A stretch of DNA of 64,000 nt, from positions 36,379,979-36,443,978 of the forward strand of contig OX246741.1 of the NCBI GenBank assembly GCA_945910005.1, written 5' to 3'. Positions 50,401 to 60,466 of the stretch are shown piece by piece. Under the pieces are notes generated by a model. It ran no database searches and had not been told where the DNA came from. It worked only from the letters and a program-made list of their open reading frames with translations. Every line of letters starts with the position of its first letter. The stretch's first letter is position 1. The DNA comes from Isoperla grammatica. Its lineage: Eukaryota > Arthropoda > Insecta > Plecoptera > Perlodidae. The position numbers were made by a program, and so were the translations under genes.

Positions 50401-53400
50401 GTTGTAATGTTGCAGCTCTGAAGTGGCTGCGCGCTAGTCTAGACGTGGACTGCCTTTCGTCTGGCTTCTCCGCCTTGACCTGTTGGCTACCAGAAGCATT
50501 ATTATCAAGGGTTGTAATGTTGCAGCTCTGAAGTGGCTGCGCGCTAGTCTAGACGTGGACTGCCTTTCGTCTGGCTTCTCCGCCTTGGCCTGTTGGCTAC
50601 CAGAAGCATTATTATCAAGGGTTGTAATGTTGCAGCTCTGAAGTGGCTGCGCGCTAGTCTAGACGTGGACTGCCTTTCGTCTGGCTTCTCCGCCTTGGCC
50701 TGTTGGCTACCAGAAGCATTATTATCAAGGGTTGTAATGTTGCAGCTCTGAAGTGGCTGCGCGCTAGTCTAGACGTGGACTGCCTTTCGTCTGGCTTCTC
50801 CGCCTTGACCTGTTGGCTACCAGAAGCATTATTATCAAGGGTTGTAATGTTGCAGCTCTGAAGTGGCTGCGCGCTAGTCTAGACGTTGACGACGAGATGG
50901 ACGACATGAAGCAAGAGTACGAGAAGAGTAAACTCACTTCCAAGGTCACCATGAGGGAGATGTTCGTCAACTCGACCTTGAGGATACCGATGTTCATCGC
51001 CATGATGGTCATGATGGCGCAACAACTCTCCGGAATAAACGCGGTAAGTCCTTGACACGAGAGCACCATTATGTTCTGTGTAGTAGTTGTCCCGGAGCAA
51101 CCTTCACCGTATACCGATGATTTTCGTCCGGCGCAGCCAACCAGCGAGCCCCGATCTCAAATACTGATACTGAATGACTAATACTTGCCAACCTTACAGA
51201 CCTGTTCATCAAATACCAGTGACCTATGACTATGATCAACCAGCGATCGGTGATTGAAATTGGAGCTCGCTGGTTTCAATGTCACAAATCAGATGAAAGG
51301 ATCTGTAAAGTTTGCTTGGCATCGGAAATACTTTACCATGTGCTACGTCATGTGTCATTATAGCCACTAAGGGGAATCTGGTGGATTCTCTGAGAACACA
51401 TAACGACCTGATATAAATTACCAGCATACTATACACATATCAATTTCCATTTAGTTATTAAGCGAGCGAAGCGAGCGTTTCCACGAGACTCTTATGGCAC
51501 TTCGTTCTGTTTTTTTTTTTTTTTTTTTTTTGTACCGTACTAGACTCTAACGGCACTTCATTCTGTTTTTTTTTTTGTTTTTTTTTTGTTTTTATGTCCG
51601 TCGATAGCGGTCGAATGGAAAGTCCGATCAACTTGAAATTTGGACCATCCACAAGCCTCGATGTGGATTGAAGGTGTATAGTTTTGAGGCAAAATCGTTT
51701 GAAAAGTTACAAAGTTACACCATAGTTACTGCAAAATATTTTTCTGAAACAAAATGGCGGCAAAATGTGAGATAACCATATTTTTTTAAAGCTTTTTCCG
51801 GTCACGAATATGTTCATTTAATGGCTATCTGATCAATATTGGCAAAGTTACACAAAAGTTACTCGAAAATATTTTTCTGAAAAACAGTAACAGCAAAATG
51901 TGAGGTGGCTATCTTGTAGTACATTTTCATCGGGTCACGAATATACTAATTTTGACGCGATCGGATACGTATTAGAGGCAGAAATTACATTTCTATTATT
52001 GTCAATAACTGTTAGTAACGGTGGCGGACCGCGGCGAAAACATGACAAAGAAAATTCTTAGCAACGCACATGGCACTGCATTCAACAATATCGGGAATTA
52101 TAATAGCGTTGGGAATTAGAAAAATGTTTGCAATGTGCATTCTTGAATTGTTGTTAATTGTTGTTTTTATTAGCTTTGAGATCTTTTCGCCAGAACGTTC
52201 GTAGATATGGACGCGCTCGCTTATCAACGCGTCAAACAGAGCGTTTTCCTAGTATCTTTACATTTATGCCGGCGTGTAGTTGACTGTGGTTGATAAGGCG
52301 TCGATTAGTAAACCACCACGGTTCCTGCGTTCCAGGTTCGAATCCTGATTGGGTTATGGGGTGTCATGATTGTAGTGGTTTTATATCTTCACCCACTCAT
52401 CGTCTCGATTTGCATCGTTCATAAAATATGAGACGCAGAGCTCAAATATCATTCGTGTTTTTTCCTGAATTTGAAAACAATTCTATAATTCTGATTGGTG
52501 CCCATTGTGTTTCAGGTGATGTTCTTCTCGACAAAGATCTTCAAGATGGCGCAACTGGACGACCAAAGCGCTCAGTACGCCACACTCGGCATGGGTTCCA
52601 TCAACGTGCTGATGACGATTGTCTCGCTGGTATTGGTGGAGCGAGCTGGACGCAAGACGCTGCTATTGGTCGGCTTGTCTGGCATGTGTATCGATACCAT
52701 CCTGCTGACCATCTGTCTGGCATACGTGGTGAGTAGATACGAAACAAACTAAACAACACACTGACGAAATAGCTGAGCCCAATAATCCTAGCAGACCCGG
52801 CGCCTCCACCATAATGCTCCATCGAATCCACTAGAAGACCTTCTCTACTTCTTACAGTCGTTGTCGCACGACAACGAACTAGAAACAAACGGGAAAAGTA
52901 GTGATAACACCTTCACATATTTGGTAGATCCATTGCGAATGTCAAAAGTGTCAAGATGGTAGTGGTCATATGACCTATAGCACTAAATAAGGTTCTTAAA
53001 CTATCATTCAACAAATATAACATCAATTTCGGTAGACTGTTATGAATTTTCAGGAACAATGTGAATGGAATGTTGAGCACACATCCCACGCCGATAACCC
53101 CCTCCCGATCAGGAATTTTCAAATTACTTAAATCTTAGCTCCACACCAATATTTCGGTCGATCGATCTGGTTCTTTGTCCAGACTACCACGACTGTATAG
53201 TCTCTAGACTAGATGGAACAATTTTGAATGCATGGTTCAAAAGAGTTTGATTCTTGTGGCTCTATGTATACATGAAACCTTCTAATCATCGCTTGCGTTC
53301 GTCGTGTTACAGAAATCCTCGCTGTGGGTGTCCTACCTGAGCATCCTGCTCGTGATCGTGTTCGTCGTGATGTTCGCGACGGGTCCCGGTTCAATCCCCT

Positions 53401-54057
53401 GGTTCTTGGTGTCCGAACTGTTCAACCAATCAGCGCGGCCGGCGGCTACAAGCCTCGCTGTCGGCGTCAACTGGACGGCCAACTTCATCGTCGGCATCGG
53501 CTTCCTACCCCTTCAGGTAACCTTCACTCACTTTGCAATGGGGCTGTAGTGTTCATCGTGACAGGACCTAACTAGACTCCCCCCCCCCCCCCTTGTATTG
53601 GCACAATAAACATTGCAGCCGTTACTGTTTCCAAAGAGCCATATTGCCATACGATTGTAAGACCAGCATGCTTCATCGGACGCCTTTATGAAATTTCAGT
53701 TGTGATGGAGGTGTGTGGCACAAAATAAACAATTATGAAACTTTGACTTAACATATTTGGGTATGGTTTAGTTGTCTCTCGAAATTCAAAGTATATTTAT
53801 TGGCATTTACACGAGTTTTCCTGTCACAAGCAAGACATTCGATCACTCCTCGTAGATGACTATACATTGTGTGTGTGTGAATGTAATACTAATCTCCGTT
53901 GTGTCTTCTGCAGGAGGCGATGGGAGGATACGTATTCATCATCTTCTCAGTACTGCTGGCTCTGTTCGTGTTGTTCGTCTACAAGAAGGTCCCCGAGACA
54001 AAGAACAAAACCATGGAAGAGATCACATCAATGTTCAGGCAGCAGTCCTATCAGTAA
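44332..54057 (+). CDS. SLC2A1-like: Class I facilitative glucose transporter (GLUT/SLC2A), exons 2-9, spliced
   Basis: Join 44332-44430, 46427-46646, 47260-47393, 48083-48296, 50856-51043, 52516-52728, 53313-53516, 53914-54057; every intron is GT-AG and the phases agree. With the proposed exon 1 (17601-17636) the protein is 483 aa. It should be a 12-TM plasma-membrane uniporter moving hexoses down their gradient. Motifs in order: [10 protein letters not shown] after TM1, an NST glycosylation sequon in the first outer loop (N57), RFGRKG, PMYLSE, Q169 (human Q161), PESPKYL, QQLSGIN in TM7 (290-296), N327, [14 protein letters not shown] with W398 (human W388), NW at 421-422 (human N411), and PETK (463-466). 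The QLS motif and sugar-contact residues place it with class I (GLUT1-4 type), not fructose or HMIT classes. The C-terminus ends in SYQ, without the PDZ-type tail of human GLUT1. Family call is firm; the orthologue within class I cannot be set from this window. Confidence 0.95.
44477..44583. repeat. Inverted repeat with 34-bp arms
   Basis: CTTTCGTCACAGGCGA...TAGCCAATCA (44477-44510) pairs with TGATTGGCTA...CTGTGACGAAAG (44550-44583), with a few mismatches. It lies in intron 2 just after exon 2 and includes CCAAT words on both strands; probably a tiny MITE. Confidence 0.55.
44654..44773 (+). repeat. 120-bp dispersed repeat, copy 2
   Basis: Direct copy of 38541-38660 with a few substitutions and one small indel. 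Confidence 0.75.
44960..45245. mobile_element. MITE with TATAGTAGCCGTCATTT termini
   Basis: TATAGTAGCCGTCATTTCTG at the left and its near reverse complement ending AAATGACGGCTACTATA at the right, 286 bp. GAGCTCTATTC occurs inside both ends. TA at both edges is consistent with a TA target. Non-coding, in intron 2. Confidence 0.6.
45435..45442. promoter_or_regulatory. Palindromic CRE word TGACGTCA
   Basis: A single perfect CREB/ATF-type site in intron 2. Function unknown; one 8-mer can occur by chance. Confidence 0.2.
46427..46646 (+). CDS. SLC2A1-like: GLUT exon 3 (outer loop 1, TM2, RFGRK motif)
   Basis: 220 nt from phase 0 to phase 1, acceptor TTTCAG and donor AAG|GTATGC. It begins LIEDW, contains the N-glycosylation sequon NST in the first extracellular loop (where GLUT1 is also glycosylated), then TM2 with GGMIGG and the cytosolic loop RFGRKG, and runs into TM3. 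The frame stays open upstream of the acceptor to 46262, but that extension shows no similarity and is intronic. Confidence 0.95.
47260..47393 (+). CDS. SLC2A1-like: GLUT exon 4 (TM3-TM4, PMYLSE motif)
   Basis: 134 nt from phase 1 to phase 0, acceptor CTCCCAG and donor GCT|GTAAGT. It encodes [11 protein letters not shown] and [10 protein letters not shown], ending LRGA, which matches the GRF..G and PMYVGEVSP block of class I transporters. Confidence 0.95.
48083..48296 (+). CDS. SLC2A1-like: GLUT exon 5 (TM5-TM6, PESP motif)
   Basis: 214 nt from phase 0 to phase 1, acceptor TTCCAG and donor GAG|GTACGT. It holds Q169 in GTVYQL (equivalent of substrate-contacting Q161 in human GLUT1), DLWPWLLAL, and PESPKYL at the start of the large cytosolic loop. 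Confidence 0.95.
48677..50884. repeat. Minisatellite of 20 units (110/112 bp) overlapping exon 6
   Basis: Units begin GTGGACTGCCTTTCGTCTGG at 48677, 48789, 48901, 49011, 49121, 49233, 49343, 49453, 49563, 49673, 49785, 49895, 50005, 50115, 50225, 50335, 50445, 50555, 50665 and 50775. Units 1, 2, 5 and 10 are 112 bp (GTTGTGTAATG), the rest 110 bp. Each ends with GTTGCAG followed by CTCTGAAGTGGCTGCGCGCT and AGTCTAGAC, the acceptor and first 29 coding bases of GLUT exon 6. The last unit runs directly into the rest of that exon. Units are almost identical. Confidence 0.97.
50856..51043 (+). CDS. SLC2A1-like: GLUT exon 6 (cytosolic loop, TM7, QLS motif)
   Basis: 188 nt from phase 1 to phase 0, acceptor GTTGCAG and donor GCG|GTAAGT. 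It starts [14 protein letters not shown], continues through the charged central loop, and ends QQLSGINA. The first 29 bases (50856-50884) are also the tail of the last unit of the intron 5 minisatellite, so this exon's acceptor and first codons occur 20 times in tandem. The last copy is taken as the real one because only it runs on into the DDEMDD coding sequence and a strong donor. Confidence 0.94.
51461..51960. repeat. Intron 6 repeats: T-rich duplication and 137-bp tandem pair
   Basis: GGCACTTCRTTCTG followed by a long T run occurs twice (about 51495 and 51555). Then AAAGTTACAC..AGTTACT..AAAATATTTTTCTGAAA occurs at 51709 and 51846 (137-bp period). Non-coding. Confidence 0.65.
52262..52350 (+). 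mobile_element. tRNA-derived SINE fragment in intron 6
   Basis: GGTTCCTGCGTTCCA then a perfect pol III box B GGTTCGAATCC (52335-52345). Shares this block with 4685-4765. No complete tRNA structure is evident. Confidence 0.55.
52516..52728 (+). CDS. SLC2A1-like: GLUT exon 7 (TM8, ERAGRK motif)
   Basis: 71 codons, phase 0 at both ends, acceptor TTTCAG and donor GTG|GTGAGT. It encodes FFSTKIF (STSIF in GLUT1), N327 in GSIN, and VERAGRK, the inner-loop motif of the C-terminal half. Confidence 0.95.
53313..53516 (+). CDS. SLC2A1-like: GLUT exon 8 (TM9-TM11, GPGSIPWF)
   Basis: 68 codons, phase 0 at both ends, acceptor TTACAG and donor [17 protein letters not shown] carries W398, equivalent to the cytochalasin-B and sugar-site tryptophan W388 of human GLUT1. 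RPAA and NWTANFIVG follow, with N421 matching N411. Confidence 0.95.
53914..54057 (+). CDS. SLC2A1-like: GLUT exon 9 (TM12, PETK, stop)
   Basis: 47 codons plus TAA (54055-54057), acceptor [21 protein letters not shown] is TM12; [10 protein letters not shown] is the sugar-transporter C-terminal signature; the short tail ends RQQSYQ. Confidence 0.95.
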   Translation, partial: EAMGGYVFIIFSVLLALFVLFVYKKVPETKNKTMEEITSMFRQQSYQ

Positions 54058-55050
54058 GGAGGGTGGGCGTGACGTCAGAGGCAGGCGTACACTCTATCAA
54101 TAGCTTACTGCTGCGAGGTCCGTCGTGTTTGGGCACGGGGGTAATCGCGACAGGAGATCTTACAGCTCTGGCATGTTATCACTCAACAGAATACAGGGTA
54201 CATATCATATCATAAGTATAATGATGATCTCACCATACTGATGGAGAATTGTATGCATCATACTACTACACGTTTCAGTACCAGTTTCAAGTCAATGAAA
54301 ACTTATTCAAATCACCGCAGAGACGCATGATACGCCCTCTATGGTAGAACATTTGCAGCTGTCAGCTGTGAGCAAGTCACGCGTACCCAACATGTATTTC
54401 CTTCGCCCTAGAACACATATCACACCACGAGGCCACTTGCCAGGGTAGAAGGCATTGAACAGCTGTGGTTACTCCCGTGCCCAACGCTTCGTGGTCAAGA
54501 TTAAGACATTTAAGTAGCAAATGACAAAGTGCTGCTAAAAGCATGTAGTATTTTTTATGTACAAAACATTGCATTAATTTTTGAGACTTTATATTCTGTG
54601 CTCATCAGATACTAAGTATTTCAATTCAAGTACTTTATCCTGCGCTCATTTTAAAAACAATCTATTGTATCTTTACTCAGAAACCTACTATTATGGCACA
54701 ATTGCTTTGGTGTTTTTTACTTTGGCGTTAAGAATAGATCCTGAGTTTTGGGAACAATATCTGTGATATCTTGATTTTTAGAACGTTTTTTTCAACTGAT
54801 ACCGTGAATGGAATCCCCTTGCTTCGTAACTCTTACAGCTTTGAAATAAGACATGACATGACTGTGTGCTCGCTATTGATGGAAGTATAGCACATTAAAC
54901 GAAGGCAGACGTTTTTGAGTAAATATATTTTGAATACATTTCAATACTAATGAAAAATCGTTTAAAAGTTTTAGCTATGTTTGAGTTTTGAATTAACTTT
55001 TACCATTACAACAAAATGGCATAAAGAATAAAACTTTGAATCTCTTTTTT
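54058..55050 (+). other. Probable GLUT 3' UTR
   Basis: Non-coding sequence after the stop. The first canonical AATAAA is at 55027-55032, giving a 3' UTR of about 1 kb. Inside it 54129-54144 pairs with 54469-54484 (one mismatch in 16), so the RNA could fold a long-range stem. The end point is inferred from the signal only. Confidence 0.45.
55027..55032 (+). terminator. Candidate polyadenylation signal AATAAA
   Basis: First AATAAA downstream of the GLUT stop codon, in an AT-rich context. Confidence 0.4.
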
Positions 55051-58040
55051 TAAACTGAGTTAAGGATAAAGCTATATAATATGGTTATAGCTTATAGCTA
55101 GCTATAACGGCTACACATATTTACATAGCATCTCGGAGCGTTTTTTTGGACGCTTGGATGAATGTAGAATATAGAGTATTATTTACAAGAAAGTATTCTT
55201 TCCATATACATCATTATTTCATAAGTTGCACGATCCCATTCTCTTTCAATCTCATATGTCATCTGTTTGTCTCATCATTAATCATAAGTCATCATAACAG
55301 TTAACTAAATTAAAGTAGAGTAGACACAATATTATTATATTAGTGAAGAACAGATCTGTTAGCTTTTAGTCTTTATGTTTGCAGACAGTCAAACATATTC
55401 TGGCTGCCTAACTGCACGAGGTAACTCAATATTTAATACCCACAATGTAAAAACTATAAAAACATGTAGATTACTGTAATGCTCAATAACTTCAAGATCT
55501 AAGAACCAACTATTGACAGTAAAACGAAATTTGAACACTTTTCAGTGTATTGTACATATATTACTGTTCTAGATCGTTCTGGATCTCTATATGAATCTTT
55601 AAAACGCGTTTAAGGTTGAAGTCCGCCCAGTAATGTTCAAACATGACATGTTTCGAATTGAATATGTTGTAATATTTTGATTGTTGTATTCGTGTTACAG
55701 AATATTTTTACTGGTCGGTAGCTAATACTTATTCACGTTTTTAAGGTACAATATTTACGAATGGACGGCCTAACCGTCATCAAATGCATCCGTGCGTAGA
55801 ATCCAATGGAATATTATCATCTGTAAGCTAGGCAAAGCGAAGTGAATATTGTAAGAAGCACAGAACAATGCTTGATAGAAGTTGCATGTAGGTTGCATGT
55901 CAGGTAGATGAGTTATCACGCACAATAGGTTCTGCCATTTAGCTGATAGAGGCTGAGTCATAGAACATGTACTACTTTTATTAAGGTGATTCGACAGCCC
56001 CCTTCCCCCCCAACTTCCACTGTCACTTTTTTTTCAGTACATTGTAGACTATATTTTGTGATTAGTTTGGGGATTGTCTTAGTCAATTCATATTTTACGA
56101 ATAGGTAGTCTCCCTAATTTAAATAGCCAAATATACGTTACTATAGTAAACTCAGGTACAAGCTCAAATGTATTTCCATTCTTTTATGAATAGCAAGACA
56201 TGTGTGGTGTATAAATATATTTTGTAATACGGTATGGTGATTGAAAGAACTCAGTTGTCAGCAGTATGGACGGATCTCAAGATCCTATATGATAGGAATC
56301 ATTTCACTGAGGTGTGCATAAAATACTAGCACGTGAATATTTCCACTTTGGTGGGTTTTACATTGGGAAATAAACCCTGCATCATTTTTTTATTTTACTT
56401 TTAAATAAAACGTACGATTACTTTTAATTTTCTAGGCTGCAAAATCCCATGTTTTAAGTAAACTGCGTTTTATTTTTGAATTTAAAAAATGCGTATACAA
56501 TGTAGGAAAAAGTGCTTTAAAGGTATTTTATATTTTAAGAGTGCAAGTTAGTGCAATGTACATTTACTAAATGAGTGTGACATGCAAATAACGGCTTGGA
56601 TTCCGTGAATTGGCCTTACCAATTTACGTGATGATGGAAAACACATAAACACCAGCCAGCCAGATAAGTGTTGCATTATTACTGAGCTACAGTTTCACAT
56701 AATAGTAATAACAACCCTCATAATTTATTATAATTTATATTTTTAATTTCTCTTTTTGCTGTACTATATGTTACTGAAATAGGTCTACTGTTAGTCGAAA
56801 AGTTATTACATAGAAAACGATAATGTTCCTGTCAGAATAAAATAGAAAACGCATATCCTTAAAAGAATAAACAAAGAATAATATTGCTATCGGCGAACGA
56901 ATGTGGCATGCCCATGTGCATAGTCTTCCCCACACTTGTGCTGATGCGAGCAATGAGCACTGGCGTGAGATTCTAACACATGTAAACACGCACTTGAGCC
57001 ATTGGATGAGCTAAATATATCCGGACAACATAGTGAGGCATAACAATCATGACATAACCAGCGTGTTATTAATTTCTCTGCACAATACCTGCGTACGGGA
57101 TAATGGAGGGCCTAATTTTTGCGAGAAAACTGTTTGTCGTTTTAGGGAAAAACAAAACATCTACACAGTATCTTTATTAGTACCTGTCCTGTCCTATATA
57201 TTTTCCTGTATTGTATTGAGTAAAGCGATGTTCAATGTTCCCCACCTACGTAGTCTACCTGCTTTTTAGTAACGATATAGTGTTGTCATTTCAGTTTCAC
57301 TTACTGTAGGCCTAGTGATTCTATTTTTTTGAAAATATTTTAAAGAAAAAACTGACATGATCACGAGAAAGTGAACATTTAAACCTCGAAGCTTTAATTT
57401 ACTTTTTAAAAAGGCGAAAGTAAGTTTAACTAAGCTCAAATAATGAACTTTGATTTAAGGTGTAGTTTTTCAAAGACATGTTGATAGGGAGACGGAAGTC
57501 AAAAAGTAGTGCAACATTACTATATGTTCTGAAACATACGCGAGCTCGAATAGACAACTCAACAAGTGAAACAGTTACAAACTTTTTATATTCTTAGACA
57601 CTTTCTATTTTGTACGTATACGTTGTGTTTTTAAACCGTGGAACATAAACTGTCAATAACCATATTTTATTATAGAACTAACTTATTGTATGATTAAATC
57701 TAACAATTCAGCTTTATTAACTAGTGCCATGTTAGGATCACCCTAGGTATTCACTTTAATATACATTAGGTAATATGCAATGAACTATACAGGCTTGACG
57801 CCGTCACGGCAATGGTGCAAGAGAGATGTGTAACGAACAATACAGGTCTAATGCTGACATTACAGCAGTGTTGTAAATAATATGAAGTCAGTACTGTGGT
57901 CGATAATAATTGATAGCTGCGTTTGTTTCGCCAGCTGTCATTGAAGACAATACGAACATGTATTAAAGGTGTAATAACTAATTGGGGGCTCCAAGTGTTC
58001 TATATCTTTACCATGCTGAAGAAACAACCCATTCCGCCAA
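55051..58040. other. Intergenic, nothing recognised
   Basis: AT-rich DNA downstream of the GLUT gene. No frame above 80 codons has recognisable motifs and no clear element ends were found. Confidence 0.4.
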
Positions 58041-58046
58041 GTAACA

Positions 58047-58116
58047 CCCTCTGTGCATTGCCAATAAGTTGCCCCAACCATTGCCCCTCTGTGCATTGCC
58101 AATAAGTTGTCCCAAC
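58047..58116. repeat. 38-bp tandem duplication
   Basis: CTCTGTGCATTGCCAATAAG is repeated at 58049 and 58087 together with its flank. Confidence 0.85.
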
Positions 58117-58144
58117 GTAACCAGTCTTATGCTTATGAAGTAGT

Positions 58145-58350
58145 CGAGATCAACTTAATTTTCTACTTGTCTAGTTTCTACCACCTACTTCAAACAGGTC
58201 GATTAGGAATAACGTATGAACAGGTCTATATACTCTACTAAGCAGGACTGCCTGAACGTAACGTATGTGTGACATAACTCAAGGAATCTGTTGTTTTTCG
58301 TTGCAACAAAGTGCATGAAGGAGGCAGTAGACGATCTACGACCGGTATGA
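58145..58350 (+). repeat. Dispersed repeat (family of 11215, 39895, 59725)
   Basis: AACTTAATTTTCTACTTGTC, CCACCTACTTCAAACAGG, ACTCTACTAAGCAGGACTGC and a GACCGGTATG-like end occur in the same order as in the copy at 59725-59955. Confidence 0.55.
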
Positions 58351-59724
58351 AGCTAGTTACATTGAGCACACACATCTAAAGTATGAATTGCCTTCAGCAT
58401 TATATGATAGGATAGCGCAGAGCCCCGCCTACTGTGTTATAAGACTAGCCTATCTATTGTTAATGTAGCCATTTGATAATGTTCATGGCCTAATGGACAA
58501 TTGAACAAGTGCGGCTTGTTGAATGGGTAGAGCACGTTAAGTTTGTTAGACTGTTGCCTATTATTAAGGAACAAATTTACATTACGAAGATTGAAAATTA
58601 AATGAGGTTGTTTTTAAAGTGCATATTAATTCCTTGCAGCATGGCTTCCTATGCATTTTCTGTAATATGTTGTAATACAGTGTTAGTAACAGTATGCCAA
58701 CGTAATTTGACGCGTAGCTGTTAGATCATTAGAGTTTTATTACAATTGATTCGTATTTCTGCATATACATATAATTTAAAGAACATTTCCTCCTTCATTT
58801 GTATTGATCAGCGCTGTATATTTGCTTTTAATCAGCTTCGTACTCGCAAGTATTACCATCATTGTAAAATTACAGCAAAATAATTTTTTCTTCAGTATGA
58901 ATAAAAACAAAGTATGGTACCATTTAACAAATCACTGTTATCGAGTACAATAATCAAATTGTAAATTAAATTCTCTTTTGTAAATTTGAAGTTTGTGCGT
59001 ATTTTGTCCGACCAAGGAGTGCGAGATGCTGATGCACCATTACCAGCTACGGTGACCACCGTTTAGCGTTTGTCTAACCATATGGTCTAACTATCCACCT
59101 CACTTGTGCAACAATAAACAACCTCATTACCTGGTTCAATACGCGACGCCTTTTTCATTACGAAGACATCGTATGGGTATACCTCCTGCTGTGTAGTAGA
59201 AACCTAAATATGTTACTGTACGTACTTTGTATAATGTCCTATTGTATACGGATACTGTACTATTTATATTGTGAATATATAGTGAATATATAAATTATCA
59301 TTTAAAAAAAGGGGCAATCCCAGGTCCTAGTATTTTGAACTAATGTTAAGGTAGTGGCTAAACAATAGCCAACAACTTTTTATAGATGATGTGTTTTAGA
59401 TAATTTTATTGTTATATTGTATTATAATGTTCCAAAAAGTGACAACCTTAGTTTTGCTTTAAGTAATATTGTTAATATTTGTGATCATGGACTACTTTCG
59501 TGTGTAGTGTAGTTCGGGGTAAAATGTTGATATGTACACATATGTATTTTAGAAATAAATATGTAATATTAAATCATAAATTGATTTTAATGTATATAGT
59601 TGGGAAAATAAAATATTTATGTTTCATGTATTAATTTCGATTTTTATTAAGCTGTGTACCGGTACCCGTAGTGTTTTTTTAAAACATAACTTTCAATTTC
59701 CTGTTCATCCTAGCCGAACCCAAT
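58351..59724. other. Intergenic, nothing recognised
   Basis: No coding frame or repeat boundary could be supported. Confidence 0.35.
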
Positions 59725-59955
59725 GATGCCAACTTAATTGTCTACTTCTCTGTATACCATCTTATTAAAACAGGTCCATTAGGGATTTAAGATTGGTTAC
59801 CTGGAGCAGTGGGCGTGGCTTGTGCACTACTCAATGGAAAGCAAGACTGCATTTTTACTAATGTGTGCAAGATGAAAGGAATCTATTGATTTTCTAGGAA
59901 TAAGGGAACATAAAAGAGGCAGGCGATAAGGATCTGAGGTCGGCACGCAAAACAC
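59725..59955 (+). repeat. Dispersed repeat (family of 11215, 39895, 58145)
   Basis: CAACTTAATTGTCTACTTCTC, AACAGGTCCATTAGGGATTT, GTGGGCGTGG, AAGCAAGACTGC and CTGAGGTCGGCACGC occur in the family order. About 230 bp; no tRNA-type promoter seen. Confidence 0.55.
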
Positions 59956-60248
59956 TTCTGAAATAACAAAACTTTACATACCGCTCCTCGCGGGTATTTC
60001 TGTGCGGTTCCCTGTGATTTGGACACTTCATTGGAAGAAAGTAGTTTTATTTTTGATCTTTGGCTTGCTGCCAAAGATACTAAGATAATATAATTGCGTT
60101 ATTCTTGATGCATTCTTCAAACTTACTTTCCTTCCTACTGATGGCAACGTAGTTGGAAGAGTAATTAATTAATTGGAAGAATACCACAAACACAACCAAA
60201 AATAACTAAAATTTAAACATACCGCGCTTTGCGCGAACAACCTGTTAC

Positions 60249-60466
60249 CATGGACTTACAGTTACTATTATAAGTCCATGCTGTTACATCCGGGCAGGCG
60301 GAAAGTGCCACCTGCAACGGAAATACTTTTGTTGCCATTTTTGTTGTATTCTGAATTATTCTTCCAATTTATTTTTCTTCATGTTCTACCTGTGGTGTAC
60401 TGCTCCTAGTGCCCTACTGATACCATTGATTAAACAGGTTACTTCCAACCACCTGTTTAATCAATG
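60249..60466. repeat. Two perfect short hairpins
   Basis: CATGGACTTA (60249-60258) pairs with TAAGTCCATG (60271-60280). CATTGATTAAACAGGT (60424-60439) pairs perfectly with ACCTGTTTAATCAATG (60451-60466) around an 11-nt loop. Confidence 0.7.

Noticed and set aside
48677..50855. Nineteen alternative coding exons (mutually exclusive exon cluster)
   Set aside because: The units lack a usable donor and read into a stop within one unit, so they are better seen as decoy acceptors than as true alternative exons.
52335..52345. Functional tRNA gene
   Set aside because: A perfect box B is present, but no complete acceptor, D and anticodon stems could be assembled; SINE remnant preferred.
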